Positions 16,643 through 29,076 of a stretch of 64,000 nt of DNA are shown here, in pieces. The notes beneath the pieces are model-generated. The model saw nothing but the letters and a program-made list of their open reading frames with translations. It did no database searches and was not told the origin of the DNA. Source of the stretch: Bryobacter sp. GTDB lineage: Bacteria; Acidobacteriota; Terriglobia; Bryobacterales; Bryobacteraceae. The stretch lies in NCBI GenBank assembly GCA_022843625.1, contig JALHNH010000004.1, positions 1-64,000 on the forward strand. Reading direction: 5' to 3'. Made by a program: the position numbers and the translations under genes. Position 1 is the stretch's first letter. Every line of letters starts with the position of its first letter.

Positions 16643-17533
16643 ATGCACTATCTATCAATAAAATCTTTTGCGCTTCCGGCTCTTGCCACTGCTGCCATTC
16701 TCTTTTCTCCTGCCGGTTTTGCCTCTACAATCTCCAATGTCGTATACCAGAACACGAGCCGGCCAGATACGTTGGAGGATGGAGTTTCAGGTGTCCACAG
16801 CCAGTTCAGATCTTCGGGTTCTGTCGGCCCAGTGATCACCAACGGAAATACCGTTTCTGTTACCTCCACAACACAGTGGGTCGGCGGTTATAGAGTTGCG
16901 GCAGCAGGCTTTGCACACCTTCTTTTCATTTATCCCAGTCTCTCGCTGAGTTTTACCGTTGATGACCCATTCAACCTCGGATACAGTCTGGATGCATCCT
17001 CGCTGACTCGGGGTTATCTCTCGGCCATCCACGAGTCAGGATCGGATTTCTCACTTGCGATTACTGCTGCCGGTACCAACTTTGGAGTTTCTTTTGATTC
17101 CGGTTCCGGCCCAGTTTCAATCGGGCCGTTGGCAACCTTTGGTGATTCCATTGCTGCAAACAGCACGACGACGAGCGTCAACCAACTGGTCAACACCTCA
17201 AGAGCTGCCAATCTTGGAACTTTCTCTGGTACTCGCAACTTTTCTCTGGTTTTGTCGTGGGAACCTTCACCGGCCGGCACTATCGTGTTTCAGAACGCGG
17301 AAGTGGGCCAGGCCGCCATTCGCTTTGGCATGAGTTCAACCCTAGACCCACTAACACTCTCCAAATACCCTGGCGCTGATGGCGAAGCTGCCTCCGACCA
17401 CGGAAACTTCCTAACCGTCACTGCCACATTCAACGAATCCACCGAGGCAGTACCTGAACCTGCAACCTCTGCTCTTCTTGGAGCTGGCCTGGTTGCTATG
17501 GGCTTTGCTGCAAGGCGCCGGGGCAGAGCTTAG
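16643..17533 (+). CDS. PEP-CTERM exported protein
   Basis: The 296-residue product has an N-terminal signal peptide (FALPALATAAILFSPAGFA), a beta-rich Ser/Thr/Gly body and a C-terminal PEP-CTERM sorting signal: VPEPATSALLGAGLVAMGF then AARRRGRA. Such proteins are processed by an exosortase and retained at or released from the cell surface, often with exopolysaccharide. No exosortase gene is in the window. The start at 16643 has AAGGA 7 bases upstream and is preferred over an ATG at 16583. A terminator follows at 17598. Confidence 0.92.
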   Translation: MHYLSIKSFALPALATAAILFSPAGFASTISNVVYQNTSRPDTLEDGVSGVHSQFRSSGSVGPVITNGNTVSVTSTTQWVGGYRVAAAGFAHLLFIYPSLSLSFTVDDPFNLGYSLDASSLTRGYLSAIHESGSDFSLAITAAGTNFGVSFDSGSGPVSIGPLATFGDSIAANSTTTSVNQLVNTSRAANLGTFSGTRNFSLVLSWEPSPAGTIVFQNAEVGQAAIRFGMSSTLDPLTLSKYPGADGEAASDHGNFLTVTATFNESTEAVPEPATSALLGAGLVAMGFAARRRGRA

Positions 17534-17597
17534 TACGAACGTTGAGCCACCACCTAATTCCTGCAACGTTGTCATGAATTTGCAGGAATTGCCAAAA

Positions 17598-17636
17598 AAA
17601 CCCCCTCGCATCCAATTCAGGATTGCGAGGGGGTTT
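17598..17636. terminator. Bidirectional intrinsic terminator between PEP-CTERM gene and gyrB
   Basis: A 13-bp stem AAACCCCCTCGCA / TGCGAGGGGGTTT surrounds a 13-base loop. The A-tract before it and TTT after it let it serve both the PEP-CTERM gene from the left and gyrB from the right. Confidence 0.88.
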
Positions 17637-17652
17637 CTAGTTTGCTTTCTGT

Positions 17653-21209
<3,557 letters not shown>

Positions 21210-21449
21210 TCGTTGGTGGTCCTTACCTACTACAAGAAGACAAGATATTTATATATATGTTCTTAGAACCGTAATAGTCGGTCCTGTCGAAATGTGGATA
21301 TCTCTCTAAATTATACAAAACAAAAATGCTTCCCGCTACGCCTGATGACGAAAACACTGTTTACGATTCATTCAGAAAACCCGTCCACGGTCCGATTTAC
21401 TATTCCTTAGTGTGAGCGAATAGGAAGCGAAACTGTGGAAAACGAGTTA
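21210..21449. other. dnaA-dnaN intergenic region, candidate origin or part of it
   Basis: This 240-base gap is AT-rich (for example ATATTTATATATATG around 21245 and CTAAATTATACAAAACAAAA around 21307). It holds two DnaA-box-like sequences on the minus sense: TGTGGATAT at 21293-21301 (one change from TGTGGATAA) and TGTGGAAAA at 21434-21442. I infer a possible oriC element or DnaA-regulated promoter of dnaN; the box count is low for a full origin. Confidence 0.45.
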
Positions 21450-22802
21450 TCACGAATGGAATGAGTCGATTAGGCTGTGGAGAAGTCTGTTCAAATCCTG
21501 GTCCTTGTGCCTCAAATCATCAATTTTGTGGATGGAGTGAAGCACTGTCGTGTGATGCTTATTTCCGAGTGTTCGACCGATTTCAAGTAAAGAAGCAGTT
21601 GTCAGTTCCTTGGCCAGATACATTGCAATTTGCCGCGGATAAGCAATACGCCGCTCATTTGACTTCTGCTTGAGTTGACCTGGCAGCAGGTCAAAGCGAT
21701 CGGCAACCGCCTTGAGAATCGATTCGATCGAGATGCGCTTCTCACTGTTTTGGGTCAGATGTTTCAGAAGCTGCTTGGACATCTCTAGGGTGATGGGAGT
21801 ACCAGTCACCGAAGAATAAGCCATCAGCTTTACCAGAGCCCCTTCGAGCTCGCGGATATTCGATTTGGTCCGCGTTGCCAGGAAGATGCGCACATCTTCA
21901 GGCAGGTTCATCCCTTCACTTTCAGCTTTTTGGTCAAGGATTGCCATCTTGGTTTCAAGATCCGGTGGCTGCACGTCAACGATCAGTCCCCATTCAAAAC
22001 GGCTGCGGAGTCGTTCCACCAACCCGGAAACTTCCTTGGGAGGTGAATCGGAAGAAATCACAATTTGCTTCTGGTTGTCGAAAAGCTCGTTGAAGGTATG
22101 GAAGAATTCTTCCTGCGTGCGTTCCTTGCCCCCGATGATCTGGATATCGTCGATCAACAGTACATCGGCAGAACGGTAGAACTGATGAAAGTAGGGCATC
22201 TTTTCCATCCGGATGCACTGAATCATTTGATTCATGAACTTCTCACTGGTCGTATAGACAATCTTCATGCCCGGGTGCTCGGTGAGAAGGTTCCGCCCGA
22301 TTGCGTGCATCAAATGGGTCTTACCCATGCCAACACCACCATAGATAAAAAGTGGGTTGTAGCTGCGGGATGGGCGCATGGCGACAGCATGAGCAGCAGC
22401 GTGGGCGAATTGGTTGCAACTTCCAACAACGAAATTGTCAAAGGTGAATTTTGGATTGAGGTGCGCAACGGGCTGAGAAAAGAGGCTTTCTATGCCCTGT
22501 GGCGAATCCGAATAGGCGTGATTTAGACCATTTGGACGCGCATAACTTACGGTGTTGCGCTCTGGAGTAATTTCCAGATTGTAGATAACATTGCGAAAGG
22601 GCAGGCTCAAATGCGTGATCGCTTGCTTCACCTGCACTGGATATTCCCGTTCGAGCCATTCCCTGGTGGCCTCATTCGGTACTGAGACAAAAATGGTCTC
22701 GCCATCTGTTTTGGCAAGTGTCGTGCGCACGATCCAGTTCTCGAAACTCTCTGCACTCAGAGAGGCTGCCAGCGTTTGCTTTACTAGTTCCCAGGCGTTC
22801 AT
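21450..22802 (-). CDS. dnaA: Chromosomal replication initiator DnaA
   Basis: The 450-residue protein from MNAWELVKQTLAASLS has domain I (SFENWI), a short linker, an AAA+ domain with Walker A GGVGMGKTHLMHAIGR and Walker B VLLIDDIQ, and domain IV with the DnaA-box reading motif GNKHHTTVLHSIHKI near the end. It opens the origin. The upstream in-frame ATG at 22832 or a GTG at 22862 would add 10 or 20 residues; I prefer MNAWE because domain I usually starts there. Inverted DnaA-box-like sites lie 64-83 bases upstream, suggesting autoregulation. Confidence 0.96.
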   Translation of the reverse strand: MNAWELVKQTLAASLSAESFENWIVRTTLAKTDGETIFVSVPNEATREWLEREYPVQVKQAITHLSLPFRNVIYNLEITPERNTVSYARPNGLNHAYSDSPQGIESLFSQPVAHLNPKFTFDNFVVGSCNQFAHAAAHAVAMRPSRSYNPLFIYGGVGMGKTHLMHAIGRNLLTEHPGMKIVYTTSEKFMNQMIQCIRMEKMPYFHQFYRSADVLLIDDIQIIGGKERTQEEFFHTFNELFDNQKQIVISSDSPPKEVSGLVERLRSRFEWGLIVDVQPPDLETKMAILDQKAESEGMNLPEDVRIFLATRTKSNIRELEGALVKLMAYSSVTGTPITLEMSKQLLKHLTQNSEKRISIESILKAVADRFDLLPGQLKQKSNERRIAYPRQIAMYLAKELTTASLLEIGRTLGNKHHTTVLHSIHKIDDLRHKDQDLNRLLHSLIDSFHS

Positions 22803-22865
22803 TTTTTGTGCAACTATCCCACCGCATTCCATCTTCAGACCATCAAAGCGCAAAAATCCCACAGG

Positions 22866-22885
22866 TTTTCCACAGTTGTGGAAAA
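22866..22885. promoter_or_regulatory. Inverted pair of DnaA-box-like sequences
   Basis: TTTTCCACA (22866-22874) and TGTGGAAAA (22877-22885) are perfect inverted copies separated by two bases; each differs from TTATCCACA at one position. Placement in the dnaA leader suggests autorepression or an origin element. Confidence 0.6.
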
Positions 22886-22979
22886 GTGGGGGAAGTTTAG
22901 ATTGAATTTGAGATCTATCAGACCCAGAGGATGCTCCAGAGCCAGCGACCGTTACTGCGCTGTAGGCCTGCGATTACAA

Positions 22980-23007
22980 AGTCTAGCACAGATAGCAATT
23001 GTGGCAA
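22980..23007 (-). promoter_or_regulatory. Candidate sigma-70 promoter of dnaA
   Basis: On the minus strand TTGCCA (23002-23007), a 16-base spacer and TAGACT (22980-22985) match the -35 and -10 elements at 5 of 6 and 4 of 6 positions. It lies about 180 bases before the dnaA ATG, with the DnaA-box pair between. Confidence 0.4.
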
Positions 23008-23128
23008 CAGAAAAACTATGAAAATATAAGTGTACTGTAATCATATATTTATGAGATTTTTCCCGCGCTCTTTAATCGTTGACAAATCTGTTTTGTAACC
23101 AACTGTTCACTGGATTGAGCAGCTCCAT

Positions 23129-23157
23129 TTGACAAGACGGCTCCGGTCGGCGATACT
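23129..23157 (+). promoter_or_regulatory. Promoter of tRNA-Gly
   Basis: A perfect -35 TTGACA (23129-23134), 17-base spacer and GATACT (23152-23157) lie 39 bases before the tRNA. A short GTTGC/GCAAC hairpin follows in the leader. Confidence 0.7.
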
Positions 23158-23196
23158 ACATTTTGGGCGTTGCTTTCGCAACAGTCCTACTCCTGT

Positions 23197-23272
<76 letters not shown>

Positions 23273-23282
23273 TTCCCTTTTT

Positions 23283-24155
23283 TCACCACTTCCAACCCTT
23301 TAAGAATTGTTGTAATTTTCTGCGTACGGGCAGGGATTGATGTCCCTTTGCCATTGCATAGGCGATCCTTCGCACAGCATGCGGTTCAAAGGGCAAAAAG
23401 CGGCAATCGCTTCTGCCGGTTGTAGCTTTCTCTGGAATCAAACTGACTCCATACCCTTCCGCAACCATGCGCAAAATGCTTTCCAGGTGGTCACTCTCAA
23501 AGACTTGATGAAACTGCGCTTTGGCTTTACTGCAAACGGTTAGCACTTCTGCGCGGAGGCAATGGCCTTCGCGAAGTAAAAGCATCTTTTCCAGCCCAAG
23601 CATCGGGAGCAATATCTTTTCTGCTTGCGCCAATTCATGGTGGAGTGGCACAGCGGCCAAAAGGGGTTCCCGAAACAACTCGCTGCAGACAATTTCTGAA
23701 TGGCGGATCGGCAATGCCAAAATCGCCAAATCCAGTTCTCCCCGCCGTAGAAGCTCGATCAGATCGTCGGTCATCGCTTCGGTAAGGCTGAGTTCAATCT
23801 TTGGGTAGCATCTTTGGAATTCGGCGAGCGGCTTCACCAGCGAATAGGGCAGAACCGTAGGAATTACGCCCACTCGCAGCTCTCCGGCATCCTCAGACTT
23901 CAATCCTTCAATTGCCGTGCGTGCTTCTTCTGCTTCACGCAGAATTCGCTCGGCCGAGGCTTGCAGCGATAGCCCATAGGCAGTGAGCTTCAAGCTGCGA
24001 CCCAGACGATCAAACAAGGAGATGCCCAGCTCGCGCTCGAGCTTTTGAATTTGCTGGGACAGGGAGGGCTGGGCGATTCCCAATTGGTCTGCGGCGCGAA
24101 CAAAACTCCCCGTACGGGCAACGGCGAGGAAATAGCGCAACTGTTGAAATTCCAT
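23283..24155 (-). CDS. oxyR: LysR-family regulator, OxyR-like
   Basis: The 290-residue protein begins with a winged helix-turn-helix (QQLRYFLAVARTGSFVRAA, then GIAQPSLSQQIQKLE) and has a periplasmic-binding-fold effector domain from about residue 92. The stretch REGHCLRAEVLTVC places cysteines at 199 and 208, the same numbers and spacing as the redox pair of E. coli OxyR, where they form a disulphide in response to hydrogen peroxide. I therefore infer a peroxide sensor. It diverges from the VOC gene; no catalase or ahpCF gene is adjacent, although bcp lies about 13 kb away. Confidence 0.8.
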   Translation of the reverse strand: MEFQQLRYFLAVARTGSFVRAADQLGIAQPSLSQQIQKLERELGISLFDRLGRSLKLTAYGLSLQASAERILREAEEARTAIEGLKSEDAGELRVGVIPTVLPYSLVKPLAEFQRCYPKIELSLTEAMTDDLIELLRRGELDLAILALPIRHSEIVCSELFREPLLAAVPLHHELAQAEKILLPMLGLEKMLLLREGHCLRAEVLTVCSKAKAQFHQVFESDHLESILRMVAEGYGVSLIPEKATTGRSDCRFLPFEPHAVRRIAYAMAKGHQSLPVRRKLQQFLKGWKW

Positions 24156-24277
24156 TTAGCTCCTGCGTTTCGCTGCGATGCAGGCTATGCCTATGTCGAG
24201 AGCGAGCGTCAAAGGCATTTTAGCCTTCTAGATATTGCGATGGTGCAAATCTTTGGGTTGATGTTATTTTGATCAAC

Positions 24278-24691
24278 ATGGAAATGCCAAACACGGCTCC
24301 TTTGAGTGGCCTCGTCACAATGATTGAGGTTTCGGATGTGGAAGCCTCGGCCGCTTTCTATCGCAAGCTCGGCTTCGAGATTGGCAATCGCGATCCGGCC
24401 AGCGGCACGATGGGTTGGGCCTGGCTTTATTCACCTCGGGTTGAGAATTGGCGGACGGGGCCGAATCTGATGTTGCGGAAAAGCGAGTCCACGGTTATCA
24501 AACCGCCTGAGGGGTTGACCCTTTATTTCTATGCCGCTCAACTGGTGGCTTTTCGTGAAGAGTTGCTGGCCCAAGGGCTGCTGCCATCGGAAATTCGTTA
24601 TCCAGCCTATTTGCCTGAGGGAGAGTTTCTTCTTTCAGATCCTGATGGCTATTGCCTGATGATTGCGCAGTCTGGGTCTAACACGCCTTAA
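24278..24691 (+). CDS. VOC-family (glyoxalase/bleomycin-resistance fold) protein
   Basis: The 137-residue protein has the paired beta-alpha-beta-beta-beta module of the VOC superfamily: MIEVSDVEASAAFYRKLGFEIG, then a second half ending with SDPDGYCLMIAQSG. Members bind a metal and act as lyases, dioxygenases or antibiotic-binding proteins. Start codons at 24269 (TTG), 24278 and 24284 are possible; 24278 is a compromise with no strong Shine-Dalgarno. It is divergent from the OxyR-like gene and might be its target. It converges on the dgoD-like gene with 7 bases between. Confidence 0.8.
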   Translation: MEMPNTAPLSGLVTMIEVSDVEASAAFYRKLGFEIGNRDPASGTMGWAWLYSPRVENWRTGPNLMLRKSESTVIKPPEGLTLYFYAAQLVAFREELLAQGLLPSEIRYPAYLPEGEFLLSDPDGYCLMIAQSGSNTP

Positions 24692-24698
24692 GCGCCTT

Positions 24699-25862
24699 CT
24701 ACCAGTCGGTCACTGATCCATCCCGCCGGAATGCAGGCATCAATACCTCATCCTGATAGGGATGTTTGTGCGCTTCTGACTCATTCACATCGATTCCTAA
24801 CCCAGGCTTGGTAGGAGCGCCGACGTAACCATGAGTGACGTCGTAGCCGCCGCTAACAACATCCAGCCGCCAGGGCACATCGTTCCAGACGATTTCTTGA
24901 ATCAGGTAATTTGGCGTGGCAAAGCCGACATGCAGACTGGCTGCAGTCGAGATCGGTCCTTGCGGATTGTGGCACGCAACTGTGATCGAGTAGGTCTCCG
25001 CCATGGAAGCAATGCGCCGTGCCTCCGAGATGCCTCCGCAATGCGACACGTCGGGCTGAATGATCGCGCAGGCGCGCTTCTCAAGCAGCTCCCGGAATTC
25101 CCAGCGCCCCACCAGGCGCTCTCCTGTTGCTACGGGGAAGCGCAAAGCCCGTGCTACCTCCACCAGCCCGTCGACATGCTCAGGCCAGCAAGGCTCTTCA
25201 TACCAGAACAGGTTGTAGTCTTCGAGCATGCGCCCAAACTGAATCGCCGCAGCTGGCGTGCAGCGAGCATGCAAATCGAGCATGATGTCGAAGTCATCGC
25301 CCACGGCTTCGCGCATTGCCTTGACGCAATCTGCCGCACGGCGGAGGGTGGCTGCACTTTCAATCGGCTCGGAGATGGGTATGGGCATACCCTTGGCCGC
25401 TGTGAATCCACGCGCTTTACTCTCGCCAATCAACCGGGCAAAATCATCGGGTGCGCCTGTCTTGTACATCCCTTCAAGACTGCCCCCACCGAGGTGATCA
25501 TAGAGCCGCAGCGTATCTCGTACAGGGCCACCCAAAAGGTCGCAAACAGGCTTGCCGAGTTCTTTACCTTTGATATCCCAAAGCGCCTGATCAATACCGC
25601 TCATCGCCGACATCGTTACAATGCCACCCCGCCAGAAGTATTGGCGATTCATGATTTGCCAGATGTGTTCAATCCGGCGCGGGTCCTGACCTAGTATCAG
25701 CGGCTTCAGGTCTTCGATTGAACCCACCACGCCTTTGGTCTTCCACTCCAGTGTCGCTTCGCCCCAGCCATAAAGTCCGGGTTGATCTGTCTCTACCTTG
25801 ACGAAAATCCAGTTCCGCATTCGTGCATTTACAACGACGGATTTGATGTCTGTAATCTTCAT
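24699..25862 (-). CDS. dgoD: Enolase-superfamily dehydratase, D-galactonate dehydratase-like
   Basis: The 387-residue protein has a capping domain (KITDIKSVVVNARMRNW) and a TIM barrel with metal ligands Asp in IMLDLHARC, Glu in WYEEPCWPE and Glu in VATGERLVG, and a His in VACHNPQGPIS as acid/base. This pattern fits the mandelate racemase subgroup that dehydrates sugar acids such as D-galactonate. The start at 25862 has GGGAGAAG just upstream and is preferred to an in-frame extension to 25976 inside alr. It lies 10 bases after alr at the end of the glycan operon. Related sugar-acid dehydratases are possible alternatives. Confidence 0.8.
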   Translation of the reverse strand: MKITDIKSVVVNARMRNWIFVKVETDQPGLYGWGEATLEWKTKGVVGSIEDLKPLILGQDPRRIEHIWQIMNRQYFWRGGIVTMSAMSGIDQALWDIKGKELGKPVCDLLGGPVRDTLRLYDHLGGGSLEGMYKTGAPDDFARLIGESKARGFTAAKGMPIPISEPIESAATLRRAADCVKAMREAVGDDFDIMLDLHARCTPAAAIQFGRMLEDYNLFWYEEPCWPEHVDGLVEVARALRFPVATGERLVGRWEFRELLEKRACAIIQPDVSHCGGISEARRIASMAETYSITVACHNPQGPISTAASLHVGFATPNYLIQEIVWNDVPWRLDVVSGGYDVTHGYVGAPTKPGLGIDVNESEAHKHPYQDEVLMPAFRRDGSVTDW

Positions 25863-25872
25863 GACTTCTCCC

Positions 25873-26961
25873 TCAAACGTAGATTCTGGATACCCGGGTC
25901 GATATGCCGCATAGGATGGAATAAGCGATCGTACCTGCGTCGCGAGCCATCTGACGCGCGTCCATGACAACATCACCCTCTTGTCCGAGCAGCGTTACTG
26001 AATCCCCTGCCTTCAAGTTCGGCGCAGCACTCAGGTCAATAGTTGTAACATCCATCGATACTGCACCCAAAATATTTGCCAGCTTGCCACCTGCGATCAA
26101 CTTGCCTCGATTGCCCAGGCGGTGAGGCAGCCCGTCAGCGTAACCTACCCCCAGAATCCCAATCCTCATGGGATGCTCAGCTACAAACTGAGCGCCGTAA
26201 CCTACAGGGGTTCCAGCTTCAATCTCCTTTACCAGGAGTATCCTTGCTTTCCAACTCAATGCCGGCGATACATCAAGCAGCTCGTCTGGCACCTTACCCT
26301 TGCCTCTCGATACATACCCATAGATTGCATAACCAGGCCTCACCAGGTTGCGCCAGCATTGTGCCTGCCCAAAGTGGAGAGGATTGGTGCTGGCTTCGTG
26401 TAGATACGCAGGGCGTATGCCGCTATTCTCAACCGCACTGCATATCGCTTCAAAGCGTTCATGCTGCCTGCGGGTCTGTTCACTTTGAAAGTTGGCCGAT
26501 GACGCAAAGTGTGTCATCAGGCCTTCGAGCCTTGTCCCCTTTACGCACGAGATGATCTCCTCAATACCCGCGTTCGTACCCAGCCTGCCCATACCGCTAT
26601 CAATCTTGAGGTGATATGCGAGGTCAGCATCGAGAGTCGCGATCTCGCTCAGATCATGTACCACCGGCGTCAGCCGAAACTCTTTCCAGGCCCTCGGGTC
26701 GGTATCTACACGATCGGCCATCACCAGAATGCGAGTGCGGATTCCAGCCTCTCGCAAAGCCTTACCCTCTTCTAGGTTACTCACCGCCAGCCACTGCGCA
26801 CCCTCATGTTCGAGCACCTGAGATACAGCTGTTGCACCATGCCGGTAGGCGTCTGCCTTTACTACCGGCATCAACTGTACGCCTGATCCCACGGTGCGTT
26901 GAATCATCCGGTAGTTCAACGCAATCCGGTCGAGCGAAACTTCTAGCCACGTCCTTTGCAT
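25873..26961 (-). CDS. alr: Alanine racemase
   Basis: The 362-residue PLP enzyme starts RTWLEVSLDRIALNYR and has the cofactor Lys in PVVKADAYRHGA (usually VKANAYGHG), a barrel ending near residue 240, GTPVGYGAQF with the conserved Tyr, and the C-terminal CGISTRVSRIYV. It makes D-alanine for peptidoglycan. It overlaps the upstream glycosyltransferase gene by 19 bases. Its place in a surface-polysaccharide operon is unusual but compatible with cell-envelope synthesis. Confidence 0.92.
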   Translation of the reverse strand: MQRTWLEVSLDRIALNYRMIQRTVGSGVQLMPVVKADAYRHGATAVSQVLEHEGAQWLAVSNLEEGKALREAGIRTRILVMADRVDTDPRAWKEFRLTPVVHDLSEIATLDADLAYHLKIDSGMGRLGTNAGIEEIISCVKGTRLEGLMTHFASSANFQSEQTRRQHERFEAICSAVENSGIRPAYLHEASTNPLHFGQAQCWRNLVRPGYAIYGYVSRGKGKVPDELLDVSPALSWKARILLVKEIEAGTPVGYGAQFVAEHPMRIGILGVGYADGLPHRLGNRGKLIAGGKLANILGAVSMDVTTIDLSAAPNLKAGDSVTLLGQEGDVVMDARQMARDAGTIAYSILCGISTRVSRIYV

Positions 26962-28022
26962 AATTCCCCAAATAAGGTTTCGTATTGATCTGTTACTACA
27001 TCCCAACTGTAGCGCTGCCGCACACGCTCGAGCGCCGCAGTGCGCAGGGCTTCACGCTCGCTCTCTTCCATCGCAAGAACGTTACGGATCGCATCAGACA
27101 AACCCTCTTGTTCAAATTCCACGCCGGCACCCCCTGCGACTTCGCAATTCTCAGGCGTCTTTAGATAGAGAATCAAAGCCCCTCGGCCCATCGCCTCAAT
27201 CAGCGCAGGGTGTGTCCCGCCCACTTCAGTGGCATGGATGTAGGCGAAGCAATGCGATTGCAGGATGTGATAGCCGTCTCCATAGATGGCTCCTGGCAAG
27301 ATGATTCGCGGGTCGGTTGTGTCTTTGACACGTGCGATGTATTCGGGCGCGTAAGGGGCATCACCCACTAGTGCCAGCTTCATCGGAGTATCTACTTTTT
27401 CAAAACTCTCTCTCACTAGCAGGGGATTGTTTTCGGGCTCAAAGCGAGTGACGTAAAGAAAGTAATTTCGTGCTTCAAGGCCTAGCAGTGGCTTCCATTC
27501 CACCGGCCCCAATTCAGCGCCGTAAGGGATGAAAGTCGAGCTGGCCTGATACGTTTCCCGGTAATAACGTTCGATCTCCACAGCGTCGGTAATGATTCGC
27601 GTGGGGCAAAAAGTGGACAGCCATTCCGACAGGTGATACCACTTCTTGGCGAGGACATTCCATTTTTTACGTTTACGCTCAAGGCCATCCACGTTGATTG
27701 CAACTGGCATTCCCAATAGCCTTGGCATCCAGGTATAGATCGCGTTGGCACCATTGCAGTAAAGCACCGCATCGACGTGATTGGCGAGGAGGTGGAGGGT
27801 AGAAAAGCCAGTGTGCGCAAGGGTGTCGAAATATTTGTGACGAATGGTAGGAAGGTATTGCCTGTGAACACCGCGGTAGCTACCAACAGGTTCCTGATCG
27901 CGACAGTAGACAATTACGGAGTGGCCTCGGGACACAAGCCGCGTAGACAGTTCCTCGGCGAAAGTTTCAAAGCCGCCGTAGCGGGCGGGAATTCCTCTGG
28001 TACCTAGGATCGCAATGCGCAA
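26943..28022 (-). CDS. DUF1972-type GT4 glycosyltransferase
   Basis: The 359-residue GT-B protein starts RIAILGTRGIPARYGGFETF, the hallmark of DUF1972 rhamnosyl/glucosyltransferase-like enzymes (as in many polysaccharide clusters), and has the GT4 acceptor/donor region LLVRESFEKVDTPMKLALVGDAPY and GTHPALIEAMGRGALILY near residues 250-285. It adds a sugar, from a nucleotide donor, to a lipid-linked glycan on the cytoplasmic membrane face. It is followed by alr with a 19-base overlap. Confidence 0.87.
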   Translation of the reverse strand: MRIAILGTRGIPARYGGFETFAEELSTRLVSRGHSVIVYCRDQEPVGSYRGVHRQYLPTIRHKYFDTLAHTGFSTLHLLANHVDAVLYCNGANAIYTWMPRLLGMPVAINVDGLERKRKKWNVLAKKWYHLSEWLSTFCPTRIITDAVEIERYYRETYQASSTFIPYGAELGPVEWKPLLGLEARNYFLYVTRFEPENNPLLVRESFEKVDTPMKLALVGDAPYAPEYIARVKDTTDPRIILPGAIYGDGYHILQSHCFAYIHATEVGGTHPALIEAMGRGALILYLKTPENCEVAGGAGVEFEQEGLSDAIRNVLAMEESEREALRTAALERVRQRYSWDVVTDQYETLFGELCKGRG

Positions 28023-28031
28023 GCTATTAGC

Positions 28032-29075
28032 TTAACTGCGTACCGCTTTGGCCCGTGCCGGAACACGTACGGTTTTTGGCGCCGGTTGACTGACGGGCTG
28101 GAATTGAAACCACCCAGCCAGGTATTCATCGCTAACCCGGCGATTAGCCATAATGACCTTGCGCTTGGCCACGACACTTTTCCATTTCTTGGCCAGAATC
28201 CAGAATGCCTTTAGCGAAGAATGCTCCTGCAGAATACAGGCGCCCACTACAACCAGATCACGCATGGTGATGTGAAAGAAGTTTCTGACGTAAAGATTGG
28301 GAGTCATGTTCTTCACTCGCATCAGGAAGCGGTTCTTTACCGAATGCATATTGATGGCAGAGGGCAATGCGCGCCGGTTGCCTGGCAGAACAGAGCGAAC
28401 ATGGTAACCGCGGGCATGAGGTGTGTACAGTGTCTTCCAGCCATAGATCTGGGCTCGCCACGCAACATCTGCATCTTCCCGGTAGACAAAGAAATCGTTG
28501 TCGAAGAATTCACCTTGGATCGAGATATCGTCGATCATCTCGCGACGATAAAGAGCGGCAGCGGCAGTAGCGCCAAAGACGTATTCAAAATTAAGATAGT
28601 CGCCGTTGTCGACATCGCGGCTGCCGCGGTCCAGATGGCGCAGCATCGGGTTGAAATAGATTCCGGTGGAATCCACCAGCGGCTTCTCGGGCAGGTCGAA
28701 TGTCGCCATCATCGCTAGAAGCTTGCCGCAAACAGTTCCGATTTGTGTATCCCGGTTGCCGGCATCCACAAGACTCTGGATGAAGTTGGGCATTAGCAGC
28801 ACGTCCGGGTTGAGTGTCAGGATCCACTCCCCGCTAGACATATGAATGGCCTGATTCTGCGCTGCGGCAAAGCCCACATTTTGTTCGTTGTTGACGATCC
28901 GGATCCGGTCGGCAAACTGATCGAGAATGTCGAGGGTTCCGTCGGTCGAGACATTGTCGACAACAATGACTTCTTTTAGCGAATAGCGCTGCGCCAGCAC
29001 CGATTCCAAGCATCGCTTGATGAAGCGACCGCTATTGTACGTAACGATTGTGACTGAAACTAAGCCGTTATGCAT
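28032..29075 (-). CDS. GT2 glycosyltransferase
   Basis: From ATG 29075 (MHNGLVSVTIVTYNSG) the product has 347 residues. It has a GT-A fold: donor site VIVVDNVSTDGT, NVGFAAAQNQA and LNPDVLLM as the metal-binding DxD-like region, then FFVYREDADVAWRAQI typical of rhamnosyl-type GT2. A longer start at 29111 exists inside the previous gene. The stop of the previous GT2 (TAA) is one base before this ATG, so translation is coupled. Sugar unknown. Confidence 0.85.
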   Translation of the reverse strand: MHNGLVSVTIVTYNSGRFIKRCLESVLAQRYSLKEVIVVDNVSTDGTLDILDQFADRIRIVNNEQNVGFAAAQNQAIHMSSGEWILTLNPDVLLMPNFIQSLVDAGNRDTQIGTVCGKLLAMMATFDLPEKPLVDSTGIYFNPMLRHLDRGSRDVDNGDYLNFEYVFGATAAAALYRREMIDDISIQGEFFDNDFFVYREDADVAWRAQIYGWKTLYTPHARGYHVRSVLPGNRRALPSAINMHSVKNRFLMRVKNMTPNLYVRNFFHITMRDLVVVGACILQEHSSLKAFWILAKKWKSVVAKRKVIMANRRVSDEYLAGWFQFQPVSQPAPKTVRVPARAKAVRS

Positions 29076-29076
29076 T

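Larger units (their letters stand above)
22803..23196. other. Intergenic region between dnaA and tRNA-Gly
   Basis: This 394-base stretch holds no convincing gene; rpmH and rnpA, often upstream of dnaA, are absent. It contains the inverted DnaA-box pair (22866-22885), a candidate dnaA promoter (22980-23007), an AT-rich patch around 23025-23060 and the tRNA-Gly promoter (23129-23157). Confidence 0.6.

Noticed and set aside
23079..23107. Second TTGACA upstream of tRNA-Gly as a promoter
   Set aside because: No acceptable -10 element at 16-18 bases; the one at 23129 is clearly better.
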